From DAOTXS01 sp034435055 (GTDB taxonomy: Bacteria > Chloroflexota > Anaerolineae > UBA4142), in assembly GCA_034435055.1 (NCBI GenBank), contig DAOTXS010000076.1, positions 109,078-173,077 of the forward strand: DNA of 64,000 nt, read 5' to 3'. The position numbers were made by a program, and so were the translations under genes. Position 1 is the first letter of the stretch. Each line of letters begins with the position of its first letter. This document shows, piece by piece, positions 33,082-40,750 of this stretch. The notes under the pieces are model-generated. The model was not told the DNA's origin, did no database searches, and worked only from the letters and a program-made list of their open reading frames with translations.

Positions 33082-33790
33082 ATTTCCACAGTCTAGACAA
33101 AACTTGTTCCAACGCCGGTGCCAACTTTGCCGGGTCGTCGGTTTTCTCCGGCTCGTTCTGAAACACCGCGAACGGGACGCGATGTCCTTTGATTTCGATC
33201 ACGCCTTCACATCTGCCGCCGGACAGTTTGTCCCAGTCATTCGTCTTGTAATAATACTCCATCTTCGCGTCGGTTAGCGAATGGTACAGAATCGAATCTT
33301 CCAAGCCGGGACGCGCGCGCTTGCGATTTTTCCGCACCGACTCTGCGTACGACACGGCGATATAAACGATTGCCGCGCGTTGCAAGATATCGCCCGACAA
33401 GTACGAGAATGCCTCGCCGAAACCGTGTTCGCCGCCGCGCGCAAATTCCAAGACGATGGTGTGATCGTCCAGAAAATCCGGCGCGCGTGCGATTTTAGCG
33501 ACCGCGAGATTCATCTTTTCGATGAACAGATTCCAGATGAACGGATCGAGAAAGTGATAGTCGGGCGTTGTGTGCAGACGCGGGCGATTATGCTTGCTCC
33601 GAATATCGTCGTCCTCGAACGTTTCCCACACCCACACGAAATCGTCGATCTCGACGAATGGTGCAATGTGAAATCGCGTTCGACGTTCCTCGTCCGAAAG
33701 ATTTTTAAGGTAATCGATGACTTCGCTCTTGCCCGCCGCCGGGCGACCGATGAGAATGAGGATGGGGAAATGGGTCGCTGTTGTCTGCAT
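33059..33790 (-). CDS. P-loop NTPase/kinase-like protein of unknown function
   Basis: A 243-residue protein with a clear Walker A, ILIGRPAAGKSEVIDYL (residues ~10-26). The rest is rich in aromatic and acidic residues (FVEIDDFVWVWETFEDDD) and has no recognised family. It is small and kinase-like in outline, but no lid or substrate motif is certain. It follows the RACo gene by 12 bp on the same strand, so co-expression with corrinoid activation is likely. The last five residues are encoded in a word palindrome. Confidence 0.75.
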   Translation of the reverse strand: MQTTATHFPILILIGRPAAGKSEVIDYLKNLSDEERRTRFHIAPFVEIDDFVWVWETFEDDDIRSKHNRPRLHTTPDYHFLDPFIWNLFIEKMNLAVAKIARAPDFLDDHTIVLEFARGGEHGFGEAFSYLSGDILQRAAIVYIAVSYAESVRKNRKRARPGLEDSILYHSLTDAKMEYYYKTNDWDKLSGGRCEGVIEIKGHRVPFAVFQNEPEKTDDPAKLAPALEQVLSRLWKLKKTNDE

Positions 33791-33802
33791 TCTACCAACT
33801 GC

Positions 33803-35716
33803 TTACTGCTCTTGCCCCGCCAACACCTTCGCCACGCTTGGAAACTGGGTCATATCCGTGTGCGGCAAAAACACCGCCGCGACAAATTGATCGTGGAACG
33901 AGTTGTCCGCCGCGAGTTCAAGGTACGTCATCTTTTTTGCAATCGCGGCGATTTCGTCGCGCGCATCACGGCGGAGCAACGCCATATACGCGCCGCGCGC
34001 CGCCGTGTTGCCCAAAAAGTGGAATCGATCCCAGGGCAAATCCGGCAGCAAGCCAATTTGAATCGCCTTCTCCACGTTGAGATATTGACCGAACGAGCCG
34101 CCGATCAGCATTTGCTCAACGTCGTTCAGCGTCATCCCAACGCTTTGCGCGAGCAAAACGTAACCGGCATAAATCGCGGCTTTGGCGCGCAACAAGTTAT
34201 CGATGTCCGGTTTCGTGATGACGATGTCTTTGCCGATGTCGGTTTCACTTGCCCACGCGATCACGTACTCCAAACCGTGTTCGCCTTCGCGGATGCGCGG
34301 TGTTTGCAAAGTCGCGTTGAGATTGCCGGCTTTGTCGGTTACGCCGGTGATGAACATTTCGCCGATGAGACTAATCAACCCGGAGCCGCACAACCCGCGC
34401 GGCTTGCCGCCGCCGATCACGCGGTACGTCGGCTCGTGCGTGTTGCCGTTGATCCACACTTCTTCGATTGCGCCGGTGGTTGCGCGCATCCCAAACATCA
34501 CGCCCGCGCCTTCGAACGCGGGGCCGGCACTGCACGCGCAACTCACCAGCCACTCGTTCGTGCCCAACACCATTTCGCCATTCGTGCCGATGTCGAGGAA
34601 CAGTGTGACTTTGTCGGTGTGATGAGTCCCGCTCGACAACACGCCGGCGGTAATGTCCGCGCCCATAAAACTGGCGACGCCGGGTAAACAATCGACGGTG
34701 GCTTCCGGGTGAATGTTCAAATTCAATTCGTGCGCGTGAACGCGCGGCGGATGATTGATCGTTGTGATGTACGGCGTCAAGCGAATTGGTTCGGGCGGCA
34801 GACCGAGCAAGATGTGAATCATCGTGCTGTTGCCGACAATCGACATTTTGAAAATTTCGCGCGGCTTGATTTTGCGCCGCAGTGAAACGCGCTCGACGAG
34901 TCTGTTGATCGTTGTTGCGACGAGCGATTGCAATTCCGCCAGCCCACTGCCGTTCTTCGATGCATAGATGATGCGCGAAATCACATCTTCGCCGCGTTTG
35001 ATCTGTCCGTTGTAATCGGCGGCAGTTTCCACGACTTCGCCGGTGTACAAATCGACGAGATAAACGGTAACGGTCGTCGTGCCGATGTCGACTGCCGCGC
35101 CGTACAGCGTGAGTGATTGATCGCCCGGCAAAACATCGACGATGCGCGGACGTTCCGGTTCTTCGCGGTCGAGTACGAGCGTTACGCGCCAATCGGCGTC
35201 GCGCAACGTCCGCGACAAATTTCGCAGAACCGAAAGCGGCGCGGTCAGTCCGCGCGTGTCGCAACAGCGTGCGAGTTCACGTTCGAGCCGGGACAAGTCG
35301 TCCGTGTTGTCGGCGAGCGTCGGCGGATCGATTTCAAGGTAATGTTTGTGAAGCGTTTGATGAACGCGCCAATCGTACTCGAACGGGACGCTGACTTTGG
35401 CGGCGGTTTTTTCGGTTGTGAGATGCCGCGTGATTTCTTCTTGCGGCGGCACAAAAATTTCGACGTCGCCTTCGACGACGGTTTGACACGCGAGCGCGTA
35501 GCCGGCTTGCAAATCTGCCGCGCTCAAACGCATCGTCGAACGCCGCCGGACGTTGCCGCTTTCGACGACGACAGCGCACCGACCACAACGACCTTGCCCG
35601 CCGCACGGCACGTTGATGTCGATGCCGGCGGCGGTGGTCGCGTCGGTGATTAACGCGCCGTGTTTAACTTCGACGCTGATATTTTGTGGTTTGAAATAGA
35701 CGTGCTGGGTAGTGAT
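33803..35716 (-). CDS. RACo-type ASKHA corrinoid-activating protein
   Basis: A 637-residue protein if started at 35716. It has an N-terminal plant-type [2Fe-2S] domain (NVPCGGQGRCGRC then ALACQTV), a linker, and a C-terminal ASKHA ATPase domain with AAVDIGTTTVTVYLVDL, SIVGNSTMIHILLGL, LFLDIGTNGEMVLG and GGSFGQYLNVEKAIQIG. It reduces inactive Co(II) corrinoid of AcsC/AcsD at ATP cost. No ATG, GTG or TTG exists between the upstream stop and residue 36. ATC at 35714-35716, 6 nt after GAGGG, would give the expected N-terminus (Met-TTQHVYFKPQN). The GTG at 35611 would remove half of the Fe-S domain. The start is therefore an inference. Confidence 0.88.
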   Translation of the reverse strand: MTTQHVYFKPQNISVEVKHGALITDATTAAGIDINVPCGGQGRCGRCAVVVESGNVRRRSTMRLSAADLQAGYALACQTVVEGDVEIFVPPQEEITRHLTTEKTAAKVSVPFEYDWRVHQTLHKHYLEIDPPTLADNTDDLSRLERELARCCDTRGLTAPLSVLRNLSRTLRDADWRVTLVLDREEPERPRIVDVLPGDQSLTLYGAAVDIGTTTVTVYLVDLYTGEVVETAADYNGQIKRGEDVISRIIYASKNGSGLAELQSLVATTINRLVERVSLRRKIKPREIFKMSIVGNSTMIHILLGLPPEPIRLTPYITTINHPPRVHAHELNLNIHPEATVDCLPGVASFMGADITAGVLSSGTHHTDKVTLFLDIGTNGEMVLGTNEWLVSCACSAGPAFEGAGVMFGMRATTGAIEEVWINGNTHEPTYRVIGGGKPRGLCGSGLISLIGEMFITGVTDKAGNLNATLQTPRIREGEHGLEYVIAWASETDIGKDIVITKPDIDNLLRAKAAIYAGYVLLAQSVGMTLNDVEQMLIGGSFGQYLNVEKAIQIGLLPDLPWDRFHFLGNTAARGAYMALLRRDARDEIAAIAKKMTYLELAADNSFHDQFVAAVFLPHTDMTQFPSVAKVLAGQEQ

Positions 35717-35732
35717 GGGAAACCCTCAGATG

Positions 35733-35806
35733 TTAGAGAGCAGACAACAGACCACAGACCCTATTCGCGAGTCTGTTGTCTGTCATCTGCAATCTGGCGT
35801 CTTGCT
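35733..35806. repeat. Word palindrome, 7-nt words (GTCTGTN type)
   Basis: A left arm of AACAGAC-like heptamers and a right arm of GTCTGTN/ATCTGNN heptamers surround a CTATTCGCGA loop, between the RACo gene and the small Fe-S gene. Confidence 0.85.
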
Positions 35807-36039
35807 TATTCAAACGATGCTTCAATTGCATTCATCGCGCTGGCGACTGCTTCGCCTTCGCGTTGCATCCACGCCGATTTGCGCGTGCTTCCACGATTTA
35901 CGATCAAGCGCATCGCGGCTTGCACATCGACGTGTTCGGGGCATAAGTTCACGCAACGTGGATCAGCGCAATCGAGACAGCGTTGCGCGCTGACGATGAC
36001 GCTTTGCAAATTACCGAGATTGGCGTACATCACAATCAT
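35806..36039 (-). CDS. Small cysteine-cluster (Fe-S-like) protein
   Basis: A 77-residue protein with CLDCADPRCVNLCPEHVDV, a C-x2-C-x4-C-x3-CP cluster-binding pattern like the N-terminal domain of glutamate synthase small subunit/dihydropyrimidine dehydrogenase. It probably holds one [4Fe-4S] cluster and transfers electrons. An ATG at 36030 is an alternative start. It lies between acsC and the RACo gene, so it is a good candidate electron donor to corrinoid activation, by position only. Confidence 0.75.
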   Translation of the reverse strand: MIVMYANLGNLQSVIVSAQRCLDCADPRCVNLCPEHVDVQAAMRLIVNRGSTRKSAWMQREGEAVASAMNAIEASFE

Positions 36040-36045
36040 CTTTCT

Positions 36046-36117
36046 AACTGTTCACGCATCACGCATCACGGATTACAATTCGCGTGTAACGTGATGCGTG
36101 ATACGTGATCCGTAACT
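36046..36117. repeat. Word palindrome, 7-nt words (ATCACGN/GTGATNC type)
   Basis: ATCACGC-type heptamers are followed by GTGATGC-type heptamers across a GCGT-containing loop. It ends at the acsC stop. Confidence 0.85.
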
Positions 36118-37453
36118 AGGGTTTTAACTTCAAGTAAGCAGGAACATCCACCGCTTCGCGCGGACCCACTTCGATTTGCCAACCGGCGAGCGCCTCTTCG
36201 ACTTCGCCCATCAGCACGGCGACTGCGCCGGGAAGTACGAGGCGTTTGCGCGAAATTTTTCCTTCGACGCCGGTCGTCTTGACGGCTTTCGCAATTCGGT
36301 CGGCATCGAATTTGCCTGCCGCCCACGCGGTCAACACGCTCATGCCTTCCGCGTCCGCAACTAAAAGCCACGCCGGCAATCCCGCGCCTTCGACTTCGTT
36401 GGAAATCGAGAAATACGTGATCGAGAAATTTGTCGTAACCAACACCGGCGATTCCGGTTTCGGCGAATTGATTTCGTACAGACCCGGCTGAACCTGAATC
36501 GGCTTTTGCGGATCGGTGTAAATGTTTTGGCGCAAAACCAGCAACGCGTACGCGCGCGCCGGCGTGAAATGATCCAGCACGACAAAACCGGCGTACTTGC
36601 CGATGTGTTGCGCCGCGAGTGATGGCTCTTCGTCCGGCGATGAGACGCCTTCGCCGGGGAAGGTGATGATCGGATAACCGAGCGGGCGGAAATTTTTCTT
36701 GATTGCGAGACGGCGAATCTGCGTTGCAAGCGTCAAGGTGTCGAGAAAGCCGCGCGCGCCGGGGTCCAGCACGATGTCTTCAACGCCGGCGGCTTTGACT
36801 TGCTCGGTCAACGCGGCAAGCGCGTCGAGTCCGTTTGCTTTGACGGCGAGCGGCGCTTTGAATTTCTTGGCGACCTCTGCCAGCGCTTTCCAATTCGTTT
36901 CGTCGGCGCAATAGAACATTGGCACCGCGCCATTTGCTTTTGCCATTGCGGCTTCAAACGCGGCGGGGTCTTTGGCAATCAGGATGAGCGGAAAACTCGT
37001 TGCGCCGCGCACCGCTTCAACTGCCGCCGCAAATTTCCCGGCGTCGCCCGAAGTATTTTCAATCGCGATGCCGTCGAGATGCAGTTTGATGCCGACGTAA
37101 TCGACGTTGAACGCATCGAGTTCTTTGGCTTTTGCCGCGAGGTTGGCATCGGTGTCTTTGACGCGCACGAAAATCGGCGCGCGATTGTAGAATGTCTTTT
37201 CGTGGCGGAACAAGACAATTTCGTTGCCGGCGACGGCTTTGCGCGTATCGGTCGAGAGCGTGATCAAACGCACCGGTGGTTGCGATGCCGCTTCGAGTTG
37301 CGCTTTCGATTCGGCACTGACGTACGGACACGCGGCGAGTTCGGCTTGCTTGGCGGCGAGTTTCATCGCGAACGCGAGGCAGGTGGGAAAACCGCATTCC
37401 TTACAGTTGGTTTGCGGCAAGAGTTTGTAAATCTGGAGTCCAGTTAACGCCAT
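36116..37453 (-). CDS. acsC: CODH/ACS corrinoid iron-sulfur protein, large (gamma) subunit
   Basis: A 445-residue protein. The N-terminal Fe-S domain has NCKECGFPTCLAFAMKLAAK with a fourth Cys in ELAACP. The TIM barrel is VLDPGARGFLDTLTLATQIRR and the C-terminal corrinoid-binding domain ends at VDVPAYLKL. With AcsD it carries the methyl group on cobalt to acetyl-CoA synthase. GGAGG precedes the ATG. Lying between the ferritin-like and small Fe-S genes, it belongs to the same operon. Confidence 0.95.
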   Translation of the reverse strand: MALTGLQIYKLLPQTNCKECGFPTCLAFAMKLAAKQAELAACPYVSAESKAQLEAASQPPVRLITLSTDTRKAVAGNEIVLFRHEKTFYNRAPIFVRVKDTDANLAAKAKELDAFNVDYVGIKLHLDGIAIENTSGDAGKFAAAVEAVRGATSFPLILIAKDPAAFEAAMAKANGAVPMFYCADETNWKALAEVAKKFKAPLAVKANGLDALAALTEQVKAAGVEDIVLDPGARGFLDTLTLATQIRRLAIKKNFRPLGYPIITFPGEGVSSPDEEPSLAAQHIGKYAGFVVLDHFTPARAYALLVLRQNIYTDPQKPIQVQPGLYEINSPKPESPVLVTTNFSITYFSISNEVEGAGLPAWLLVADAEGMSVLTAWAAGKFDADRIAKAVKTTGVEGKISRKRLVLPGAVAVLMGEVEEALAGWQIEVGPREAVDVPAYLKLKP

Positions 37454-37468
37454 TGTATCCTCCGGGGA

Positions 37469-37533
37469 TTAGGCAATTAGTCGACTAGTCAACTGGTTAC
37501 TTGTCACCAAGTACCTAGTTGACTGATTGACTA
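37469..37533. repeat. Word palindrome, 7-8-nt words (TAGTCAAC type)
   Basis: TAGTCGAC/TAGTCAAC-like words on the left and TAGTTGAC/TGATTGAC on the right form a hairpin upstream of acsC. Confidence 0.8.
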
Positions 37534-37734
37534 GAGTCCCTTCTTTTCGATTTTCAAAAGTTCCGCTTCGAGCAATTCGGCGTGAATCTTTTCTTCGTTC
37601 ATAAATCGCTCAAAGATTTTTTTGAGTTCGGGATTATCGGCGAGGTCGCGCGCCATTTCGTATTTCTTTTGTGCGCCGTGTTCTTCCATGATCATCATTT
37701 TGAAGAACGTTTCCCAGCTAGTTTTGGCGTCCAT
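37531..37734 (-). CDS. Small ferritin-like/rubrerythrin-like helical protein
   Basis: A 67-residue protein, mostly two amphipathic helices, with MIMEEHGAQKKYEMARDLAD and FMNEEKIHAELLEAELLK. The E...EH and EE..H pairs match half a ferritin-like di-iron site, so it probably dimerises. Rubrerythrin-like proteins help in oxygen or iron handling. It is in the acs operon next to the NifU-like gene, which suggests Fe-S cluster care of the oxygen-sensitive enzymes. The ATG at 37734 has the better spacing from GGAGG than 37737. Confidence 0.75.
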   Translation of the reverse strand: MDAKTSWETFFKMMIMEEHGAQKKYEMARDLADNPELKKIFERFMNEEKIHAELLEAELLKIEKKGL

Positions 37735-37806
37735 CATTTCCTCCTCTGGAAATTAGTCCACAGTAAACAGTCGCGGTTTGAAACTGTCCACTGGATTTTT
37801 ATTCGT

Positions 37807-38073
37807 TTATTCGATCGTTTTGCCTTTTTGTAGCGCCTTGACTTCCTTGACGTTCGGGAACAAATCGCGCACCGTACTTTCGACGACGCGGTGCAACGTC
37901 CACGGCATTAACGGACATTCTTCGCACGCGCCGCCTAAATGCACGATGACGGTATGCCCATCGAACGAGACGAGTTCCACTTTGCCGTTGTGATAAATTT
38001 CGGCATAGTGGCTGATCGTCTGAATTGTTTCTTGCATCCGTTGCATTTCGTTGCTATTCGGTTGACTTGCCAT
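37807..38073 (-). CDS. NifU C-terminal domain Fe-S carrier
   Basis: An 88-residue protein with VELVSFDGHTVIVHLGGACE and CPLMPWTLHRVVE, the NifU-like fold with the CxxC (GGACEECP) that binds a transient [4Fe-4S] cluster. It delivers clusters to apo-proteins. AAAGG is upstream of the ATG. The neighbours are AcsC, AcsD and AcsB, all Fe-S enzymes. Confidence 0.88.
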   Translation of the reverse strand: MASQPNSNEMQRMQETIQTISHYAEIYHNGKVELVSFDGHTVIVHLGGACEECPLMPWTLHRVVESTVRDLFPNVKEVKALQKGKTIE

Positions 38074-38084
38074 GATTTGCCTTT

Positions 38085-38747
38085 CTATGCTTTCGCGCGG
38101 TTGCGCGCCAACTGAAACGCGAGCAACCCCATTGTGACGACAATCGCGGCGTAGAATCCTTTGATTGTCAGCGAATCGGACGCGATGATGGGATCGATGG
38201 GGTGTAAGATGTTGACTGCGCCGCGCAGAACGATGAACAAAATCGCTGTGTTGATGATTGCCGCCATCGATAGCCAGCTTGCCTCACCGATCCACCGCGC
38301 GACGATGTACACGAGCGCGGTGAATGCGAGAATCCACAACGCACTGGCGACGCGCGGTTCGTCAAGGGTCAACGCTCCCCACGCGAGTACTTGCGCCGGC
38401 ACGCTGATTAGAATGTGCGCGAACCAAAAGACGATGGCGGTCTCTGTGACGGCTTGCGTCCAATTCTCAAATGTCATTGCGAGCCTTCGGGAAGCAATCC
38501 CCGAAGTACTTTGGAGATTGCCACGCCGCTTCGCGGCTCGCAATGACAATGCGATAATTCCCAGCCCGCCGGCGATGAGGTACGCGTACGTCGCGATGCG
38601 TTGCGCCGCGCCGTGCGCGTACACGATTTTCACCACGTTGCCCAACGTCGCTTCGGCGGGGGAAAGCGCGAGCAATGCCAGAAGCGTGAGCAAAAGCGCG
38701 GCGTAAACGAGCCAGTTGTTTTGGAGCGTGCGGGTTAAGGTCGTCAT
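38085..38747 (-). CDS. CcmC/CcsA-like six-helix membrane protein
   Basis: A 220-residue membrane protein with about six helices. VKIVYAHGAAQRIATYAYL resembles the histidine-containing segment of CcmC-type haem handlers, and VLAWGALTLDEPRVASALWI sits where the tryptophan-rich WWD motif would be, but without its tryptophans. A haem role is therefore uncertain. Residues ~67-92 are encoded by an in-frame REP-A element and join two helices. It lies between the acsD and nifU-like genes. Confidence 0.65.
   Translation of the reverse strand: MTTLTRTLQNNWLVYAALLLTLLALLALSPAEATLGNVVKIVYAHGAAQRIATYAYLIAGGLGIIALSLRAAKRRGNLQSTSGIASRRLAMTFENWTQAVTETAIVFWFAHILISVPAQVLAWGALTLDEPRVASALWILAFTALVYIVARWIGEASWLSMAAIINTAILFIVLRGAVNILHPIDPIIASDSLTIKGFYAAIVVTMGLLAFQLARNRAKA
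38472..38548. repeat. REP-A copy 4, inside the CcmC-like gene
   Basis: TGTCATTGCGAG to CTCGCAATGACA with internal hairpins, entirely within an open frame and encoding about 26 residues rich in Arg and Ser. Confidence 0.8.
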
Positions 38748-38761
38748 TAAAACCAAATCTC

Positions 38762-38829
38762 ACCGCGAAGACGCAAAGAACGCCAAGATAGATTTTTTCT
38801 TTTCTTTGCGCCCTTTGTGTCTTTGCGGT
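38762..38829. repeat. Word palindrome, 8-nt words (CGCAAAGA type)
   Basis: ACCGCGAAGACGCAAAGA-like words are complementary to CTTTGCGC/CTTTGTGT words, with a T-rich loop, downstream of acsD. Confidence 0.75.
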
Positions 38830-38833
38830 TAAT

Positions 38834-39799
38834 TTACTTCCCCATCAATTTCAAAGTCATTTCCTTGACGCGCTTGACGGCTTCCGGATGACGCAAGACC
38901 AACACATCCGCGCCGGTCTCGACGAGTGCGGAAGCGGTGATCGTTTCCCAATGAATCGCGCGTTCTTTCCAATCGCCCCACATCGCCGGCACGTCGGTGC
39001 CGACTTTGGATTCTTTGACGCGCCACGCTTCTTCGCCCGGCGTAACAAGCATCGGTTGTTGCGTCATCCCATCGCCTTGCAGCGCGGCGAGACGCAAGCG
39101 TTCCATCACCGAGTACCCGTACTCGATGCCGTAACCAAGCGCGCCGGTCGTCGGATCCATAATGATGCGTTCGAGCGGCAAGCCCATATCGTGAATCAAG
39201 ATGACAAGTTGTTTCGCCAAGTTCACATCCATCGGCGTGCGCGAGTTGACGAGGTGATCGTTTGCCAACGCGGCGGCGACGAGCGTACGATAATTCTTGT
39301 CTTCGCAAATTCCCAGGACGAGGCGTTCGCCTTTGGTCGCTTCGGCGACGGCGACGAGCAATTCGTTGTCGAGTTCCGCTTGCCCGGGACCAAAGACCAT
39401 CAACGGCAAGCCGGTCGCTTGCAAAACTTCTTTGGTAACCTTGACCGCGTGTGCCGCCGTGTTTTTCGAACCATCGGCGAGCGTGGCGTTCAGCTTGAGC
39501 AAAATCAAATCGACGCCGAGCGCTTCGGCGGCTTGCGCCCATTTTGCCGGGCTATCGGCAACATCATTCCACGCTTCCAGCAAGATCGGTGACCAATCGC
39601 TGGGTTTGCGGTCTTGAATTTCGACGGCGATTGCCGGTGGATGCGGCATCGCGCCTTCAAAAGTCAAAAAGGGCAACGTGCTTTCGCCGCCGATGGTAAC
39701 TACTTTGGCGCGCGTGCCACCTTGATCTTTCGTCGCGCCAATCGTAATCTCGCGAACTTTGCCAGCGTACTTTTCCTTGGGGAGTTCAACTGGTGCCAT
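38834..39799 (-). CDS. acsD: CODH/ACS corrinoid iron-sulfur protein, small (delta) subunit
   Basis: A 321-residue TIM-barrel protein with VTIGGESTLPFLTFEGAMPH, DLILLKLNATLADGSKN, IMDPTTGALGYGIEYGYS and MTQQPMLVTPGEEAW, as in AcsD. It pairs with AcsC to bind the corrinoid. The ATG at 39799 (MAPVELPKEKY) has GGAGG; the longer frame is rejected. The word palindrome at 39814 lies between it and the small membrane protein gene. Confidence 0.95.
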   Translation of the reverse strand: MAPVELPKEKYAGKVREITIGATKDQGGTRAKVVTIGGESTLPFLTFEGAMPHPPAIAVEIQDRKPSDWSPILLEAWNDVADSPAKWAQAAEALGVDLILLKLNATLADGSKNTAAHAVKVTKEVLQATGLPLMVFGPGQAELDNELLVAVAEATKGERLVLGICEDKNYRTLVAAALANDHLVNSRTPMDVNLAKQLVILIHDMGLPLERIIMDPTTGALGYGIEYGYSVMERLRLAALQGDGMTQQPMLVTPGEEAWRVKESKVGTDVPAMWGDWKERAIHWETITASALVETGADVLVLRHPEAVKRVKEMTLKLMGK

Positions 39800-39813
39800 T
39801 ATGCCTCCAATTT

Positions 39814-39903
39814 TAGTTCGATAGCGAGATAGTGCGTTAGTGCGATAGTTGCTCAATTCGGTTTTAACTAACGAACTCTTGAACTATCGCACTATTGCAC
39901 TAC
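39814..39903. repeat. Word palindrome, 8-nt words (GATAGTGC type)
   Basis: GATAGCGA/GATAGTGC octamers on the left and AACTATCG/CACTATTG octamers on the right, with an AATTCGG-containing loop. Confidence 0.85.
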
Positions 39904-40130
39904 TCAGGTTGATCGAATGCCACGAGCAAAAACAAAAACACGCCAATGCCCATCGCCACGAGGACAAATTGTTGCAAGGAATAGCCGGTTTGTTGCAGAA
40001 TTGCCGCTTCCCATTGCGCCGGCGCGAGAAAACGCACCAGCAACGTGGCGATGAGAATCACAACCGATGCGACGAGCAGTATGTTGGTTGTGCGCGGGCT
40101 AAAATGCTGAACGTGTTTTTTGTCTGACAT
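39900..40130 (-). CDS. Small two-helix membrane protein
   Basis: A 76-residue protein with two hydrophobic stretches (about 18-36 and 52-70), a basic N-terminus and no known family. A good GGAGG site precedes the ATG, so it is likely real. It is co-directional with the CBS gene and acsD. Function unknown. Confidence 0.7.
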   Translation of the reverse strand: MSDKKHVQHFSPRTTNILLVASVVILIATLLVRFLAPAQWEAAILQQTGYSLQQFVLVAMGIGVFLFLLVAFDQPE

Positions 40131-40243
40131 ACGTGCCTCCGAGTCTGTGGTTTGTTTGCATTATACCGCATTCGGTACCAGACTCGAAAGTTTCCTGCCC
40201 TCCCACTTTTTCTTTCCACGTGAAAGCGGAAGATCAGGAGAAA

Positions 40244-40684
40244 TTATTTCTTACGGGCTTTCTGCAATTTTTCCACCGGCGTTTCCAGTCGCTCCGGCGG
40301 CAAGCCCGCCATCTCGCGCACAATGGCGCGCATCGTTACGACCGCGCTTGGTTTGCCAGTGCCGGGATGTTCGTGCATGATGAAAACTTGATGTACCTTT
40401 TCGTCCTGCATCATATTTGCTACCGCCGTCAGCGGCGATTCCGGCTCGATGCTGAGAATCTTTTCAGTCATCACATCTTGGGCGGACAGCAATTGCCAAT
40501 TGCGGGTGAAGGCGCGCACCAAATCACTTTGCGACACGACGCCAACCGCGCCATCTTCTTCATCCAGCACGATGACCGCGTCCGCGCCATCGCGCAGCAT
40601 GATCTTGGCAATCTCTTCGAGCTTCGAGTCCGGCGCGCACACCGGCACGCCGATCTTCATAATGTCGCGGGCTAGTTTTTTCAT
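40244..40684 (-). CDS. CBS-pair domain protein
   Basis: A 146-residue protein with two CBS motifs: VCAPDSKLEEIAKIMLRDG with AVIVLDEEDGAVGVVSQSDL, and SAQDVMTEKILSIEPESPLT with VHQVFIMHEHP. CBS pairs bind adenosyl nucleotides and sense energy state. It directly follows acsB and may tune the CODH/ACS system, by position only. The ribosome site is weak. Confidence 0.88.
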   Translation of the reverse strand: MKKLARDIMKIGVPVCAPDSKLEEIAKIMLRDGADAVIVLDEEDGAVGVVSQSDLVRAFTRNWQLLSAQDVMTEKILSIEPESPLTAVANMMQDEKVHQVFIMHEHPGTGKPSAVVTMRAIVREMAGLPPERLETPVEKLQKARKK

Positions 40685-40696
40685 TTCGGGTAACCT

Positions 40697-40746
40697 GTAG
40701 AGGCAAGTGCTTGCCCAGCAAGGGCGACCACGAGGGTCGCCCCTAC
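40697..40746. repeat. REP-B palindrome, copy 4 (variant)
   Basis: GTAGAGGCAAG...CTTGCC joined to GGGCGACC...GGTCGCCCCTAC, two hairpins in tandem between acsB and the CBS gene. Confidence 0.65.
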
Positions 40747-40750
40747 CAAT

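Noticed and set aside
33281..34687. A 468-codon plus-strand frame over the P-loop and corrinoid-activator genes
   Set aside because: It spans two well-supported minus-strand genes and shows no family pattern.
38085..38747. Naming the membrane protein ccmC
   Set aside because: The tryptophan-rich haem motif is missing and the similarity is only in pattern.
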